64,000 nt of DNA from Spirochaetales bacterium. GTDB taxonomy: Bacteria; Spirochaetota; Spirochaetia; DSM-2461. Below, piece by piece: positions 25,867 through 35,509 of the stretch. A program made the translations under genes and the position numbers. The DNA lies in NCBI GenBank assembly GCA_028533045.1, contig JAQQAP010000022.1, positions 29,726-93,725 of the forward strand. Reading direction: 5' to 3'. The notes beneath the pieces are model-generated. The model was given only the letters and a program-made list of their open reading frames with translations, was not told the origin of the DNA and ran no database searches. The number at the start of each line of letters is the position of its first letter. The first letter of the stretch is position 1.

Positions 25867-27602
25867 AAACCATATTTCAATATTTAAAACCCTACTGGTT
25901 TTTCGCCATTACCGCACCACTCATGATGCTTCTGGAAGTATTCATGGACCTGATGCTCCCGGCCACCATGGCAAAAATCGTGGATGAGGGTATCGCCTCG
26001 GGGAACCTGAATCTGGTTCTGAACCTGGGGGTTCGCATGATCATCTTTACCCTAATAGCCTTTGTGGGCGGTTCGGGATGTTCCATTCTCTCCAGCCGGG
26101 CCTCTTCCGGCTTGGGAGCGGACCTGCGCCGGGACCTCTTTGGCCGGGTCCTCTCCCTTTCCCACAGGAACCTGGACGAACTGGAGACGGGAAACCTTAT
26201 TACCCGGCTTACCAACGATGTTGCCCAACTGGAGGAAGTCTCCCTTCTGATGCTCCGAATTATGGTAAGAGCCCCCCTGCAGATTGTAGGCAGCCTGGTC
26301 ATGGCGATAATTATCAGTCTTAAGCTCTCCTCCCTGTTTATCTTTTTCGTACCCGCCCTTCTTGTGGTCATGGCAATACTTCTCAAAGTGGCCTACCCCC
26401 TCTTTTTTAAGGTTCAGGAGAAGCTGGACCGGGTGAATATACGGCTCCAGGAGAATCTGGCGGGGAAGCGGCTGGTAAAGGCCTTTGTACGGGAAGACTA
26501 CGAAACGGAGAAGTTCGCTGCGGCCAACGATGAACTGTCCCGTACCACCACCCGGGCGAACCGCACGGCCATGTCGGCCAACCCGATTATGCAGGTGATT
26601 CTAAACGGGGGCATTATCGCCGCTCTCTGGTTTGGAGCGGAGCTGATTGACCTGGGGGCCCTGAAGATAGGGGCGCTTATCGCCTTCATCAACTATCTGC
26701 GGCAGCTGCTCTTTTCGCTCATGATGTTTAGCCAGCTGATTATGCGCGTGTCCCGGGCCCAGGCTTCGTCGGTGCGGATTCAGGAAGTACTCAAGAGCAA
26801 ACCCTATCTTGATGATTCGGGTAAAGAGAAAGGGGCGGATGAGAGCAAGGGAGCCCTGGAGTTTCGCAATGTCTCCTTTTCCTACCGTAAAAAAGGCGAC
26901 CCGGTTCTAAAGAATCTCTCCTTCACGGTAAATCCCGGGGAGACTCTGGCGGTGATTGGGGCGACCGGTTCGGGAAAATCGAGCCTGGTAAATCTGATTC
27001 CCCGCTTCTATGACCTTGATGAGGGGGAGATTCTCCTGGACGGGAAGAATATTGCCGATTTTCCCCTGGGCGATTTGCGGCACCAGGTAGCTGTTGTGCC
27101 CCAGAAAACCCTCCTTTTTTCCGGGACGGTGAGGGAGAATATTCTCTTCCACTACCCTAAGGCGGAACAGGGGGACCGGGAGTCGCTTATGAAAAAGACG
27201 GCGGCCGAAGCGGATATTGCCCAGTTTGTGGAAGGGCTCCCCGAGGGCTACGATACGGATATTAACCAGCGCGGGGTGAATCTCTCGGGGGGGCAGAAGC
27301 AGCGGATTGCCATAGCCCGGGCCCTGGCGAAGGAAGCGCCGGTTGTGGTGTTAGATGACGCGACCAGCGCGGTGGATACGGCCACGGAGCGGCAGATTCG
27401 CCGGGCACTTAAGTCGGGACAGGCAGACCGCACTTTGATTATTGTGGCCCAGAGGATTTCCGGCGTGATGGATGCGGACCGGATTCTGGTACTGGAGGAC
27501 GGTCAGATTTCCGCCTCCGGCACCCACGAGGAACTTTTAGAGACAAGTCCTCTCTATAATGAAATATACCATACACAGATTGATGAGGAGGCGCTGGCAT
27601 GA
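25863..27602 (+). CDS. ABC exporter half-transporter with degenerate Walker B
   Basis: The 579-aa protein has six transmembrane helices (about 15-310) and one nucleotide-binding domain. Walker A is GATGSGKSS (366-374), the signature LSGGQ (474-478) is canonical, but Walker B ends LDDATS: the catalytic Glu is Asp (D499). In heterodimeric exporters (TM287/288, LmrCD, BmrCD) that change marks the subunit whose own ATP site does not hydrolyse. It pairs with the next gene, which it overlaps by 4 bp. Substrates are probably drugs or lipids. Confidence 0.92.
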   Translation: MKTIFQYLKPYWFFAITAPLMMLLEVFMDLMLPATMAKIVDEGIASGNLNLVLNLGVRMIIFTLIAFVGGSGCSILSSRASSGLGADLRRDLFGRVLSLSHRNLDELETGNLITRLTNDVAQLEEVSLLMLRIMVRAPLQIVGSLVMAIIISLKLSSLFIFFVPALLVVMAILLKVAYPLFFKVQEKLDRVNIRLQENLAGKRLVKAFVREDYETEKFAAANDELSRTTTRANRTAMSANPIMQVILNGGIIAALWFGAELIDLGALKIGALIAFINYLRQLLFSLMMFSQLIMRVSRAQASSVRIQEVLKSKPYLDDSGKEKGADESKGALEFRNVSFSYRKKGDPVLKNLSFTVNPGETLAVIGATGSGKSSLVNLIPRFYDLDEGEILLDGKNIADFPLGDLRHQVAVVPQKTLLFSGTVRENILFHYPKAEQGDRESLMKKTAAEADIAQFVEGLPEGYDTDINQRGVNLSGGQKQRIAIARALAKEAPVVVLDDATSAVDTATERQIRRALKSGQADRTLIIVAQRISGVMDADRILVLEDGQISASGTHEELLETSPLYNEIYHTQIDEEALA

Positions 27603-29434
27603 GTAAAAACAACCCCTTGAGCGGGCCCGGATCGGGAGGCCCCGCAGGACATATGATGATGGGTAAAAAGGAAAAAGCCAAAGACAGAAAGGGAACCCTG
27701 GCCCGTCTCTGGACCTACCTGAGACATCAGAAAATCGGCCTTGCCCTGGTCTTTTTGACTGTTTTCATCACCACAGCCCTGAATATCGCCGGGCCTTACC
27801 TTATGAAGATAGCCCTGGACAGCCATATTTCGGAAGGGGTTCATTTCTCCGCCCTCCTCCGGATTCTGGTAGCCATGGCCATAGTCTACGCCCTGGCTTC
27901 GCTGCTAACATTAATTCAGCAGCACATAATGATAGGCCTCTCCCAGAGGGCCATTCGCGCCCTACGAAGGGATGTGTTTCAAAAGTTTCAGGAACTGACG
28001 GTACGCTACTTTGACACCCACTCTTCGGGGGAGTTGATGAGCCGGGTAACCAACGACATAGATAACATCAGCAATACCCTGTCCACGGGAGTTCTTCAGG
28101 TCATTTCCGCTGTGCTGACCCTTATCTCTGTGGCGGTGGTCATGGTCAGTCTAAACTGGCCCCTGGCCCTTATTTGTCTTTGTGTGATTCCCCTGGTCAT
28201 CTTCGTCACCAAAAAAGTGGGCGGCCATACCCGAACGGGATTCCGGGACCGGCAAAAGTCACTGGGGAAAATCAACGGTATTATAGAAGAGAATGTGTCC
28301 GGCCATCGTGTGATCAAATCCTTTACCAAGGAGGAGGAGATCATGGGGGATTTTAACCGGGAAAACGAGAAGATGCGCCGGGCCTCCTACAAGGCAAACG
28401 CCGTGTCCGGACTCATGGGCCCCATGATGAATATGATGAATAACCTTAACTATGCGGTGACCGCCTTTGCCGGAGGAATCCTGGCCCTGAACGGATTAGT
28501 TTCTGTGGGGACCATTGCGGCCTTCCTTAACTACTCCCGCCAATTTTCCCGTCCTTTAAACCAGGTGGCCCAGCTTTATACCTCGATTCAGTCGGCCCTG
28601 GCCGGGGCGGAACGGGTTTTCGCCCTGCTCGATGAGGAGCCCGAATTCTGTGATGCCCCCGATGCCCTTCCCCTTGAGGAGATTGAAGGACAGGTCATTC
28701 TTGAGGATATCCACTTCCGTTACAAAGAGGATATTCCCGTGCTAAAAGGCATTGATATCCATGCCGAACCGGGACAGACCATCGCTCTCGTAGGACCGAC
28801 CGGTGCAGGAAAAACCACCATCATAAACCTGCTCACCCGCTTCTACGACTACCACAGGGGAACCATTACCATAGACGGAAAGGACCTGCGCCATATACGC
28901 AAGGATGACCTGCGACGTTCTTTGGGGATTGTTCTACAGGAGACATTCCTCTTCTCCGGGACTGTTAAGGAGAATATTCGCTACGGACGGCTCGATGCGA
29001 CCGATGAGGAGATTCGGGAAGCGGCAAAAATGGCCAACGCCCACCAGTTTATCCACCGTATGCCCAAGGGGTACGATACGGAGATTTCCGAGAACGGGGC
29101 CAACCTTTCCGAAGGCCAGCGCCAGCTCATAGCCATCGCCCGGGCCATTCTTTCCCAACCCTCCATCCTCATTCTGGATGAAGCCACCTCCAGCGTCGAT
29201 ACAAGAACGGAGGTGCAGATTCAGGAGGGGATGCTTAAACTGATGGAAGGACGGACGAGTTTTGTTATCGCCCATCGCCTCTCTACTATCAAAAATGCCG
29301 ACGCCATTCTGGTGTTAAAAGACGGGGAGATTATCGAGCGGGGCACCCATGGAGAACTCCTGGACGCCCGGGGATTCTATCACGAACTCTATCACAGCCA
29401 GTTTGGCAAGGAGAATGTCTCCACCGCCTCGTGA
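27599..29434 (+). CDS. ABC exporter half-transporter, catalytic partner
   Basis: The 611-aa protein has a longer Gly/Pro-rich N-terminus (GPGSGGPAGHMMMGKKEKAK), six transmembrane helices and an NBD with Walker A GPTGAGKTT (399-407), Walker B LILDEATSS with the catalytic Glu (E528) and a non-standard signature LSEGQ (503-507). LSEGQ faces the partner's degenerate Walker B, so exactly one composite site is inactive, as in TM287/288-type heterodimers. It ends 1 bp before the opposing EFR1 stop. Confidence 0.92.
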   Translation: MSKNNPLSGPGSGGPAGHMMMGKKEKAKDRKGTLARLWTYLRHQKIGLALVFLTVFITTALNIAGPYLMKIALDSHISEGVHFSALLRILVAMAIVYALASLLTLIQQHIMIGLSQRAIRALRRDVFQKFQELTVRYFDTHSSGELMSRVTNDIDNISNTLSTGVLQVISAVLTLISVAVVMVSLNWPLALICLCVIPLVIFVTKKVGGHTRTGFRDRQKSLGKINGIIEENVSGHRVIKSFTKEEEIMGDFNRENEKMRRASYKANAVSGLMGPMMNMMNNLNYAVTAFAGGILALNGLVSVGTIAAFLNYSRQFSRPLNQVAQLYTSIQSALAGAERVFALLDEEPEFCDAPDALPLEEIEGQVILEDIHFRYKEDIPVLKGIDIHAEPGQTIALVGPTGAGKTTIINLLTRFYDYHRGTITIDGKDLRHIRKDDLRRSLGIVLQETFLFSGTVKENIRYGRLDATDEEIREAAKMANAHQFIHRMPKGYDTEISENGANLSEGQRQLIAIARAILSQPSILILDEATSSVDTRTEVQIQEGMLKLMEGRTSFVIAHRLSTIKNADAILVLKDGEIIERGTHGELLDARGFYHELYHSQFGKENVSTAS

Positions 29435-29435
29435 T

Positions 29436-30230
29436 TTAGCTGTTCGCCTGAACGATTTCGGACAATTTGATATGACTGTTCCTGAATCGGTTGCCATTCA
29501 CTTCACCTTTGATGTGAATGGCATTGGAGGGACAGTTCTGAATACAGGCGAAACACATAAAGCACTTGTTGCTTAGGGAGATATTCTTGTTCTCCTTGTC
29601 CACGGTGATATTATCCACGGGGCAGACGCTGGCGCATACGCCGCAGCCGGTACAGTTATCATTCAAGACCAGGTAGTTATCGATGGGCTCGGCGTAGACA
29701 TGGACTTTGAGCCTCTTTTCATTGAAGGGGCGTCCTTCTCTCTTGGCCATGTAGTTAAAAGTAGCTTTTTGGATAAAGTTTTCCTTTAAAATCCATTTTT
29801 TCGAGGCTTCTATGTCCGATTTGACTGCAGCAAGCTGTTCTTCAATCTTCTTCTTGGGCTCCTTCGCCTTCTCCTTTTCCATATCAAAGGTAGGAAGATA
29901 GTTGTCCACCATCATAATCCGGTTGATATAATCGAAGGTGTATCCCCCTTCCTTTCCGATATCGGTTAAATGCTTCGCCACCGCTCCGGAGTAAACCCCG
30001 TAAGTTGTCACCGCGAAAAGGTAGTCGCAATGGAAGGTCACTTTCTTTAGGTAATCCACCAGATAGGAAGGAACTCCCCAGGCATGGAGGGGAAAGACAA
30101 TACCGATTTTATCGTCGCTAAATTCATAGATTCCTTGCTTATCCATCCGGGGAATGGAGAGCAGCTCTCCCCCTAATTCCTTGGCAATATGAAGACTGTT
30201 GCCGGTTGCCGTAAAATATAAGATTTTCAT
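29436..30230 (-). CDS. EFR1-type flavodoxin/ferredoxin fusion
   Basis: From the ATG at 30230 the protein has 264 aa. An N-terminal flavodoxin-like domain begins MKILYFTATGNSLHIAKEL (TATGNS is the FMN phosphate loop). A C-terminal ferredoxin domain has two 4Fe-4S motifs, CTGCGVCASVCPV and CFMCFACIQNCPS. This layout is the EFR1 family, thought to be an electron carrier or reductase of anaerobes. It lies 46 bp after the SDR genes and may supply their electrons. A low-oxygen lifestyle fits. Confidence 0.87.
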   Translation of the reverse strand: MKILYFTATGNSLHIAKELGGELLSIPRMDKQGIYEFSDDKIGIVFPLHAWGVPSYLVDYLKKVTFHCDYLFAVTTYGVYSGAVAKHLTDIGKEGGYTFDYINRIMMVDNYLPTFDMEKEKAKEPKKKIEEQLAAVKSDIEASKKWILKENFIQKATFNYMAKREGRPFNEKRLKVHVYAEPIDNYLVLNDNCTGCGVCASVCPVDNITVDKENKNISLSNKCFMCFACIQNCPSNAIHIKGEVNGNRFRNSHIKLSEIVQANS

Positions 30231-30276
30231 GGTTTCTCCTTCCTTTATTTGTAAGTGAGTTGCGAGCCGAATTCCA

Positions 30277-31104
30277 TCAGGATTGGCCATAATTCTTGAG
30301 CATAGCTAGAAACATTCGGTCAAAAGCCTTGTCGCTCAGTAGTTTTCTGCCCAAAAGAGACTGCTTTGCCATTTTCCCGGCGGCGTATCTTGTCTTGGGC
30401 CGTTTGACCTTTATCGCTTTGGAAATAGTACGGGCGATAACTGTTGGTTCGCTGTACTGTCCCGGTTCCTGGGTGCCCTCCATCATTCGGGCTATAAGGG
30501 ATTTCATTTCTTTATAAGGGCCGTTGCTATCTTCAAAGAGTTCATCCATGGCATCCTTAAATCCGGTCTTTATGACACCGGGCTCCACGATGACCACATC
30601 TATGTCGAACTGCTTTACTTCCAAACGGAGGCAATCGCTCCACCCTTCCAGGGCGTGTTTGGAGGCATGGTACCAGGCCCCCAGGGGAGTGTAGACCTTG
30701 CCGCCCACGGAGGTCACATTAACGATGGTGCCGCTCCCCTGAATCCGCATCCCCGGCAGGATAGCCTTGGTGATCTCCGCCAGCCCAAAGAGATTTACCT
30801 CAAACTGCCTCTTCGCCTGTTCGTAACTCACCTCTTCCACCGGTCCGTATACGGCATAACCCGCATTGTTCACCAGTACGTCAACCCGGCCCTCGGCTTC
30901 AAGAATTCCGGCCACTTCCGTTCTAACTTGGTCATGATTAGTAAGGTCCAGAGAGACCGCTTTTCCGCCGGCCTCTACAATATCCGTCATCATGTCTACC
31001 CGGCGGGCCGCGCCGTATACGATATGGCCCTCTTCGATCAACTGCAGGGCCGTGGCTTTGCCGATTCCGCTGCTGGCACCTGTCACAATGATTACTTTAC
31101 CCAT
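30277..31104 (-). CDS. Short-chain dehydrogenase/reductase A
   Basis: The start is the ATG at 31104, which overlaps the upstream stop as TAATG; the longer frame to 31149 lies in the other gene. The 275-aa SDR has TGASSGIG (8-15), NNAGYAVYGPVEEVS, the catalytic Tyr-x3-Lys in WYHASKHALEGWSD, and an extended C-terminus as in classical SDRs of the retinol/steroid dehydrogenase-like group. The cofactor is probably NADP(H). The substrate is unknown. Confidence 0.88.
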   Translation of the reverse strand: MGKVIIVTGASSGIGKATALQLIEEGHIVYGAARRVDMMTDIVEAGGKAVSLDLTNHDQVRTEVAGILEAEGRVDVLVNNAGYAVYGPVEEVSYEQAKRQFEVNLFGLAEITKAILPGMRIQGSGTIVNVTSVGGKVYTPLGAWYHASKHALEGWSDCLRLEVKQFDIDVVIVEPGVIKTGFKDAMDELFEDSNGPYKEMKSLIARMMEGTQEPGQYSEPTVIARTISKAIKVKRPKTRYAAGKMAKQSLLGRKLLSDKAFDRMFLAMLKNYGQS

Positions 31105-32054
31105 TAGATACCCCAGCTGATCCCAGTGGCTTTTTCCGAAACTTCCCAAAGTTTTTTGGCAACGGCCTTATCTTTGGCATGGGGCTCGAGCTTACACTCT
31201 CCTACAGGACCAACCCAGTAGCTTCTTCCCGTGGGGCCGTAGAAGCCTTTCTGGTCCAGATTGGGTTCGGTAGCGCACATGAGTTCAGGGTAAGCTCCGT
31301 TTTCTGCAGGCTGGGTCAGGGGGGAGAGCTTCATCAGGCCGAATGTGAGGCGCATCATGAAACTGCCGCTGGTCTTGATCAGTGCCGTTCGTGATGAACC
31401 GGGATGGCAGGCATAGGCTTTAACTCCGGTTTTACCCGCCTTTACCAAGCGGTCCTGCAGTTCATAGATAGACATTATCTGGGCCAGCTTGCTCTGGCTG
31501 TAGGCATCATTAGGGGTGTAATCCTTATCCCAATTCAAATCGTCAAACTTGATAGTTTTAAGCCCCATGTCATAACCCATGCTTCCTACAGTCACGATTC
31601 GTCCTCCCGTCTTCTCAATAAGGGGGAAAAGCAGGGCCTGCAGGGTAAAGTGACCGTAATGGTTCACTCCCATCTGGCTTTCGAAGCCGTCCACCGTAAA
31701 CTGTTGTTTGGGAACCTGGGCAATAGCCCCGTTGCACATGAGGGCATCTATACGGTTTACTTTATCAAGGACCTCTTTGGCGGCCTGTTTTACCGAAGCC
31801 TGGTTTCCCAGATCCATCTTTATAGAAATGACATCTATTCCCTTGCCCAATTCTTCTTTTAATAGAGCTGTAATATCCGCCGCTTTTCCGGGATTACGGT
31901 TTAACATAACCACTTGAGCCCTCTTGGATAGTAATATTTTCGCCGCTTCAAACCCCGTACCGCTGGTCGTACCGGTAATAACAAAAGTCTTCCCCTTAAG
32001 GGAACCGATTCTTTCCGGGGTCCATCCGTTTTTTCCAAATTGTGTATCTGCCAT
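31104..32054 (-). CDS. Short-chain dehydrogenase/reductase B
   Basis: The 316-aa SDR resembles the WW-domain/retinol or protochlorophyllide-reductase-like group. The cofactor loop reads TGTTSGTGFEAA (Gly-x3-Gly-x-Gly kept, with Thr for Ile), followed by LNRNPGKA, NGAIAQVP in place of NNAG and AYSQSKLAQIM (Tyr-x3-Lys). AAGGAGA precedes the ATG. It heads the leftward SDR-SDR-EFR1 operon, divergent from an AraC regulator. Detoxification of aldehydes or other carbonyls is a plausible role. Confidence 0.87.
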   Translation of the reverse strand: MADTQFGKNGWTPERIGSLKGKTFVITGTTSGTGFEAAKILLSKRAQVVMLNRNPGKAADITALLKEELGKGIDVISIKMDLGNQASVKQAAKEVLDKVNRIDALMCNGAIAQVPKQQFTVDGFESQMGVNHYGHFTLQALLFPLIEKTGGRIVTVGSMGYDMGLKTIKFDDLNWDKDYTPNDAYSQSKLAQIMSIYELQDRLVKAGKTGVKAYACHPGSSRTALIKTSGSFMMRLTFGLMKLSPLTQPAENGAYPELMCATEPNLDQKGFYGPTGRSYWVGPVGECKLEPHAKDKAVAKKLWEVSEKATGISWGI

Positions 32055-32070
32055 AAAATATCTCCTTTGT

Positions 32071-32091
32071 GTAAGTAGGTCATTACCTTAC
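32071..32091. promoter_or_regulatory. Imperfect inverted repeat between the SDR operon and the AraC gene
   Basis: GTAAGtaGGT-CATT-ACCTTAC is an inverted repeat broken by a 2-bp insertion. It lies in the 150-bp divergent region, 17 bp upstream of the SDR B start. It could be the AraC-family binding site. Confidence 0.3.
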
Positions 32092-32204
32092 TGAACCAAC
32101 TATAATCTTCAACAGAAGATAAAATAAGGCCGGATTATCGCTAAAACATGCCTATTTGTATCAACCGGGTTGCATTGCTCTCCTTTTGGGTGCTTAATAG
32201 AGGT

Positions 32205-33143
32205 ATGAGCAAGAAGCAAATTAGAGAAATTGTAGAAAACTGGATTCACGAAGACGGGACAATCGAAACGGGAATAAAAGGGGTACAGCTCTTTAAGGTT
32301 TCCGAAGCGATAACCTGCGCCCCCGCCGTATACGAACCTGCGGTCATCGTTATTGTCAACGGGACAAAGGAGGCCGTCCTGGATGGCCACAGATACGTTT
32401 ACGACGACAGCAAGTATATGTGCTGCCCTATCTCCCTGCCGGTGGAAGCGGGAACTCCCGATTGTTCACCGGAAAATCCCCTCCTGGGAGTCTATATTTC
32501 CCTTGATACCAGAGTTATGACAGAACTGGCCATAGAGATGGAAAGTATCCCCGGAACAATTCGTAAGCCCCAAAGCGGTCCGGTCCCCCAGAGCCTTACA
32601 CTTGCTCATTGGGACGACTCTTTTACCGACGCCCTGCTTAGACTCTTACAGCTGGGCGACTCCCCGGAGGACAAGGCCATACTCGGAGCCAGCCGCCTGA
32701 GAGAGTTGTACTACGCCGTATTAAAAGGGGAAGCGGGAGAAGCGGCCCGCCGCGCCTTTGGCGTGGGTAATGAGATTGCCCGGGCCATCGAATACCTGTC
32801 CACCCGTCTGGACGAAGCGGTGACCATCGAAGAGATGGCCGCACAGGTAGGAATGAGCCGAGCCGTATTCCACCGCAAGTTCAAGCAGGCCACCACCATG
32901 CCCCCCATTCAGTTTGTCAAATCGATGAAGCTTAACAACGCGGCCATGATGATAGCCGGAGGTATGACCGTGAACGAAGCGGCACAGGGGGTAGGCTATG
33001 CCAGCTCCTCCCAATTCAGCCGGGAATTCAAACGGATGTACGGAGAATCGCCCAAACAGTGGAGCCATACCAAACCGCTGCCCATGGAAACCATTGGCCG
33101 GTCATCCCACTTTTTTGATCAGCTCCAGCAGTCAGCGCTTTAG
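32205..33143 (+). CDS. AraC family regulator with AraC_N sensor domain
   Basis: From the ATG at 32205 (AGAGG site) the protein has 312 aa. The N-terminal cupin-like domain (GIKGVQLFKVSEAITCAPAVYEPAVIVIVNGTKEAVLDG...YVYDDSKYMCCPISLPVE) is the AraC_N type found in regulators divergent from oxidoreductases. The C-terminus has two helix-turn-helix motifs (TIEEMAAQVGMSRAVFHRKFKQAT and TVNEAAQGVGYASSSQFSREFKRMYGESPKQW). It is divergent from SDR-SDR-EFR1 and is the likely activator of that operon. Confidence 0.9.
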   Translation: MSKKQIREIVENWIHEDGTIETGIKGVQLFKVSEAITCAPAVYEPAVIVIVNGTKEAVLDGHRYVYDDSKYMCCPISLPVEAGTPDCSPENPLLGVYISLDTRVMTELAIEMESIPGTIRKPQSGPVPQSLTLAHWDDSFTDALLRLLQLGDSPEDKAILGASRLRELYYAVLKGEAGEAARRAFGVGNEIARAIEYLSTRLDEAVTIEEMAAQVGMSRAVFHRKFKQATTMPPIQFVKSMKLNNAAMMIAGGMTVNEAAQGVGYASSSQFSREFKRMYGESPKQWSHTKPLPMETIGRSSHFFDQLQQSAL

Positions 33144-33233
33144 AAGGCTAATTTTTCTTGTTTTATTGCGAATTGGGGATTTTATTCCCCTTTCAGACTT
33201 GTCTTTCGTAGAAAGATACAACAAAATAAAGAC

Positions 33234-35444
33234 ATGGACTTCCTTTCCCGAAGAGAGAAACAGAAAGGGCGGCGCAGCTACCTTCTTTACACTTTTGTTA
33301 ACGGCTTAAGCTACAGTTTCCTGGCGGAGACGATGATCTACCTGCTGGCGATGCACTACGGGGCGGGAAATATGCAGCTGGGCTATATCTCCTCGGCGGT
33401 CTATCTGACAGGAGTAGTGGTATTCTTCGTACCGGTCTTCTTCCGAAATGTTCCGATTATCCGGCTCTTTTTTGCGGCCTGGCTTCTCCGGGGACTGGTG
33501 AGTCTGGCTTACGGCTTCACTCCCGTTTTGGAAAGTTCCCGGGCCGTTTGGCTCATTATCGGGGTCTATACCCTTTACTGCCTGCTTCGGAACACAGCCT
33601 ACCCCATGAATCATGTCATCCAGGGCTACATAACCAAACCCTCCGAGCGGGGCAGCTACTCCTCCCGGGTCATAATGGTGCTTTACGCCTCCATGACTCT
33701 TTCCCGGCTCCTCAGTTTCTCCACCCTGACCCTCTTTGGTTCCCGGGAAATAGAAGGGATATTTGCCCTTCTTCTTCTGGGGATACTCCTGAACTCGGGG
33801 GCTTCCGCAGCCATAACCCGCATTCCCGTAAAACAGCGGATTCAGGGGAAAAGTTTTAAAGAAGCCTTTGATTCCTTCCGCACCTACCTGGTCGACCCCA
33901 AGCACCGCACCCTTATCACTCTCTACTGCACGGGCATGTCCCTCTTCGTTTTGTTCGGTTTCACAGTCCCTTTCCTTAGGAAGATTCTGGATGTGCCCCC
34001 GAACCTGATTTTTATCTTTACCACTCTGAACTTTGCCGGAGTCATTGTCACAAGCCGCACCATGCGCCCTTACCTGGACCGATTCGGGAGCAAACCGCTC
34101 CTTATCATATGCAATATCCTTATTCTACTCCTCGCCCTCCTCTGGGTCTTCGCGCCCGTCAGTCTGCCTATTTACGCCTTTTTTATCCTGGGAATCTTCT
34201 CCATGGCCTTTCTGGGACTGAACCGCCTACTTTTAGACAGGCTGATTGTCAATTCCATTCCCGGGGACGACCGGATAGGATTTACCGGGGCCCTGGCGGT
34301 GATTTTTTCCTTCTACTCCCTGCTGATTGGTATGGGGGGTGGTTATCTGGCGGACCTCTCCGGGCTTTTGGACACCCGCCTGACCCACGAATACGGCCTG
34401 ACCTTTAGTCTCCTGGCCCTCACGGCTCTGGTAAATGTCATATTCTCCATTCGGCTTAAAGAGAAGGACAGCCTTTCCGCCACCCAATGCCTTGACCTGC
34501 TGGCCCATCCGGACAAACTCAAAACGATCCAGCGCCTGGAAAAACTGAAGAACAGCAACAACGCGACCCAAACAGAGATGATTCTGATTGAGCTGGAAGC
34601 GGACCCGACTCACCTGGCCACCAAAGAGATCCATACCCGTATGAAACAACCGGGACTGCGGGACAAGGAGATGATTATCCGTTCCCTCTTTTCCAACCCC
34701 CGCCCCGAACTGGAGGCGGACCTGATAGAGGAAGCCATGGATACCCACTCCTGGTGGCGACACAGTGCGATCTTTGCCCTGGGAGCCTACAGCAGCCCCC
34801 GAACAAGGACAACTCTTAAAAGGATCTTTAAAGAAACCAAATACCCCTATATTCGGTCGGTAGCAGCCAAGTCCATGGCCCGTGTGGGAGATTTTTCCTG
34901 CCTTGAGGAGATCAATGAACTGCTGGACCGTCCCAGCCTGGATGTGCGGAGTTACGTAAATCTGATTATTGCCGTTAGCATGATGGAGCACAACGGCGCC
35001 TACTGGACCAAGATTTTCCGCCTCCTCCGGGAATTTCCCTCCTACCGCTTTCAGCAGAACCTTCTTATCATCGGCTCCAAGCGTTCCGGATTCGAACCGC
35101 CCCTGGAAGACTTTTTCTTTGAGCTGAATCTGGATGCCAAGTCGGGCTTTCAATCACTCTTTGAAGACCTGGTAGACTTTGGTATTACCGACGAAGAGTA
35201 CGAAGAACTAAAAGAGTTAAGCGATAAAGAGGATTATTACGGGATCTGGTGTTTTAGCCGGGCGAAGTGCAAAGGGATTACCCTGCTTGAGCCCCATGAA
35301 TATTTAAGAGAAGAAATCCGAGGCTACCGAAAAAGAAGTATTTGCCCCAGCCTGGCTCTCGCGGGATTGTACTTTAGTTACCAACTTAGCAGGGAATACG
35401 AGAACAGATTGGAAAGACTTAAGAGTTCCCAAAGCGCCGAATAG
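33234..35444 (+). CDS. MFS-type transporter fused to a HEAT-repeat domain
   Basis: The 736-aa protein has an N-terminal Major Facilitator-like half of about 12 helices (about 15-410) and a soluble C-terminal half (about 415-736). The C-half has helix pairs such as HSWWRHSAIFALGAYSSPRTRTTLKRIFK, YPYIRSVAAKSMARVGDFSCLEEINELL and LDVRSYVNLIIAVSMMEHNGA, the hallmark of HEAT-like repeats. The transported substrate is unknown. No Shine-Dalgarno is visible; a TTGTCT-17-CAAAAT promoter ends 6 bp before the ATG, so the message may be leaderless. The HEAT domain may dock a cytosolic partner. Confidence 0.8.
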   Translation: MDFLSRREKQKGRRSYLLYTFVNGLSYSFLAETMIYLLAMHYGAGNMQLGYISSAVYLTGVVVFFVPVFFRNVPIIRLFFAAWLLRGLVSLAYGFTPVLESSRAVWLIIGVYTLYCLLRNTAYPMNHVIQGYITKPSERGSYSSRVIMVLYASMTLSRLLSFSTLTLFGSREIEGIFALLLLGILLNSGASAAITRIPVKQRIQGKSFKEAFDSFRTYLVDPKHRTLITLYCTGMSLFVLFGFTVPFLRKILDVPPNLIFIFTTLNFAGVIVTSRTMRPYLDRFGSKPLLIICNILILLLALLWVFAPVSLPIYAFFILGIFSMAFLGLNRLLLDRLIVNSIPGDDRIGFTGALAVIFSFYSLLIGMGGGYLADLSGLLDTRLTHEYGLTFSLLALTALVNVIFSIRLKEKDSLSATQCLDLLAHPDKLKTIQRLEKLKNSNNATQTEMILIELEADPTHLATKEIHTRMKQPGLRDKEMIIRSLFSNPRPELEADLIEEAMDTHSWWRHSAIFALGAYSSPRTRTTLKRIFKETKYPYIRSVAAKSMARVGDFSCLEEINELLDRPSLDVRSYVNLIIAVSMMEHNGAYWTKIFRLLREFPSYRFQQNLLIIGSKRSGFEPPLEDFFFELNLDAKSGFQSLFEDLVDFGITDEEYEELKELSDKEDYYGIWCFSRAKCKGITLLEPHEYLREEIRGYRKRSICPSLALAGLYFSYQLSREYENRLERLKSSQSAE

Positions 35445-35505
35445 AAACCATAGATAGTTACTCCATGGTTTCTAACGGCATGGGGTGTCTTTTCCCTTAA
35501 AAGAC
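35443..35505. repeat. Two hairpins between convergent genes
   Basis: AGAAACCAT/ATGGTTTCT (35443-35451 and 35465-35473) and GTCTTTT/AAAAGAC (35487-35493 and 35499-35505) are perfect inverted repeats filling the 65-bp gap between two convergent genes. No T run follows on either strand, so their role as terminators is uncertain. Confidence 0.35.
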
Positions 35506-35509
35506 TACC

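Noticed and set aside
35443..35505. A bidirectional terminator
   Set aside because: No T run follows either hairpin, so it is listed only as inverted repeats.
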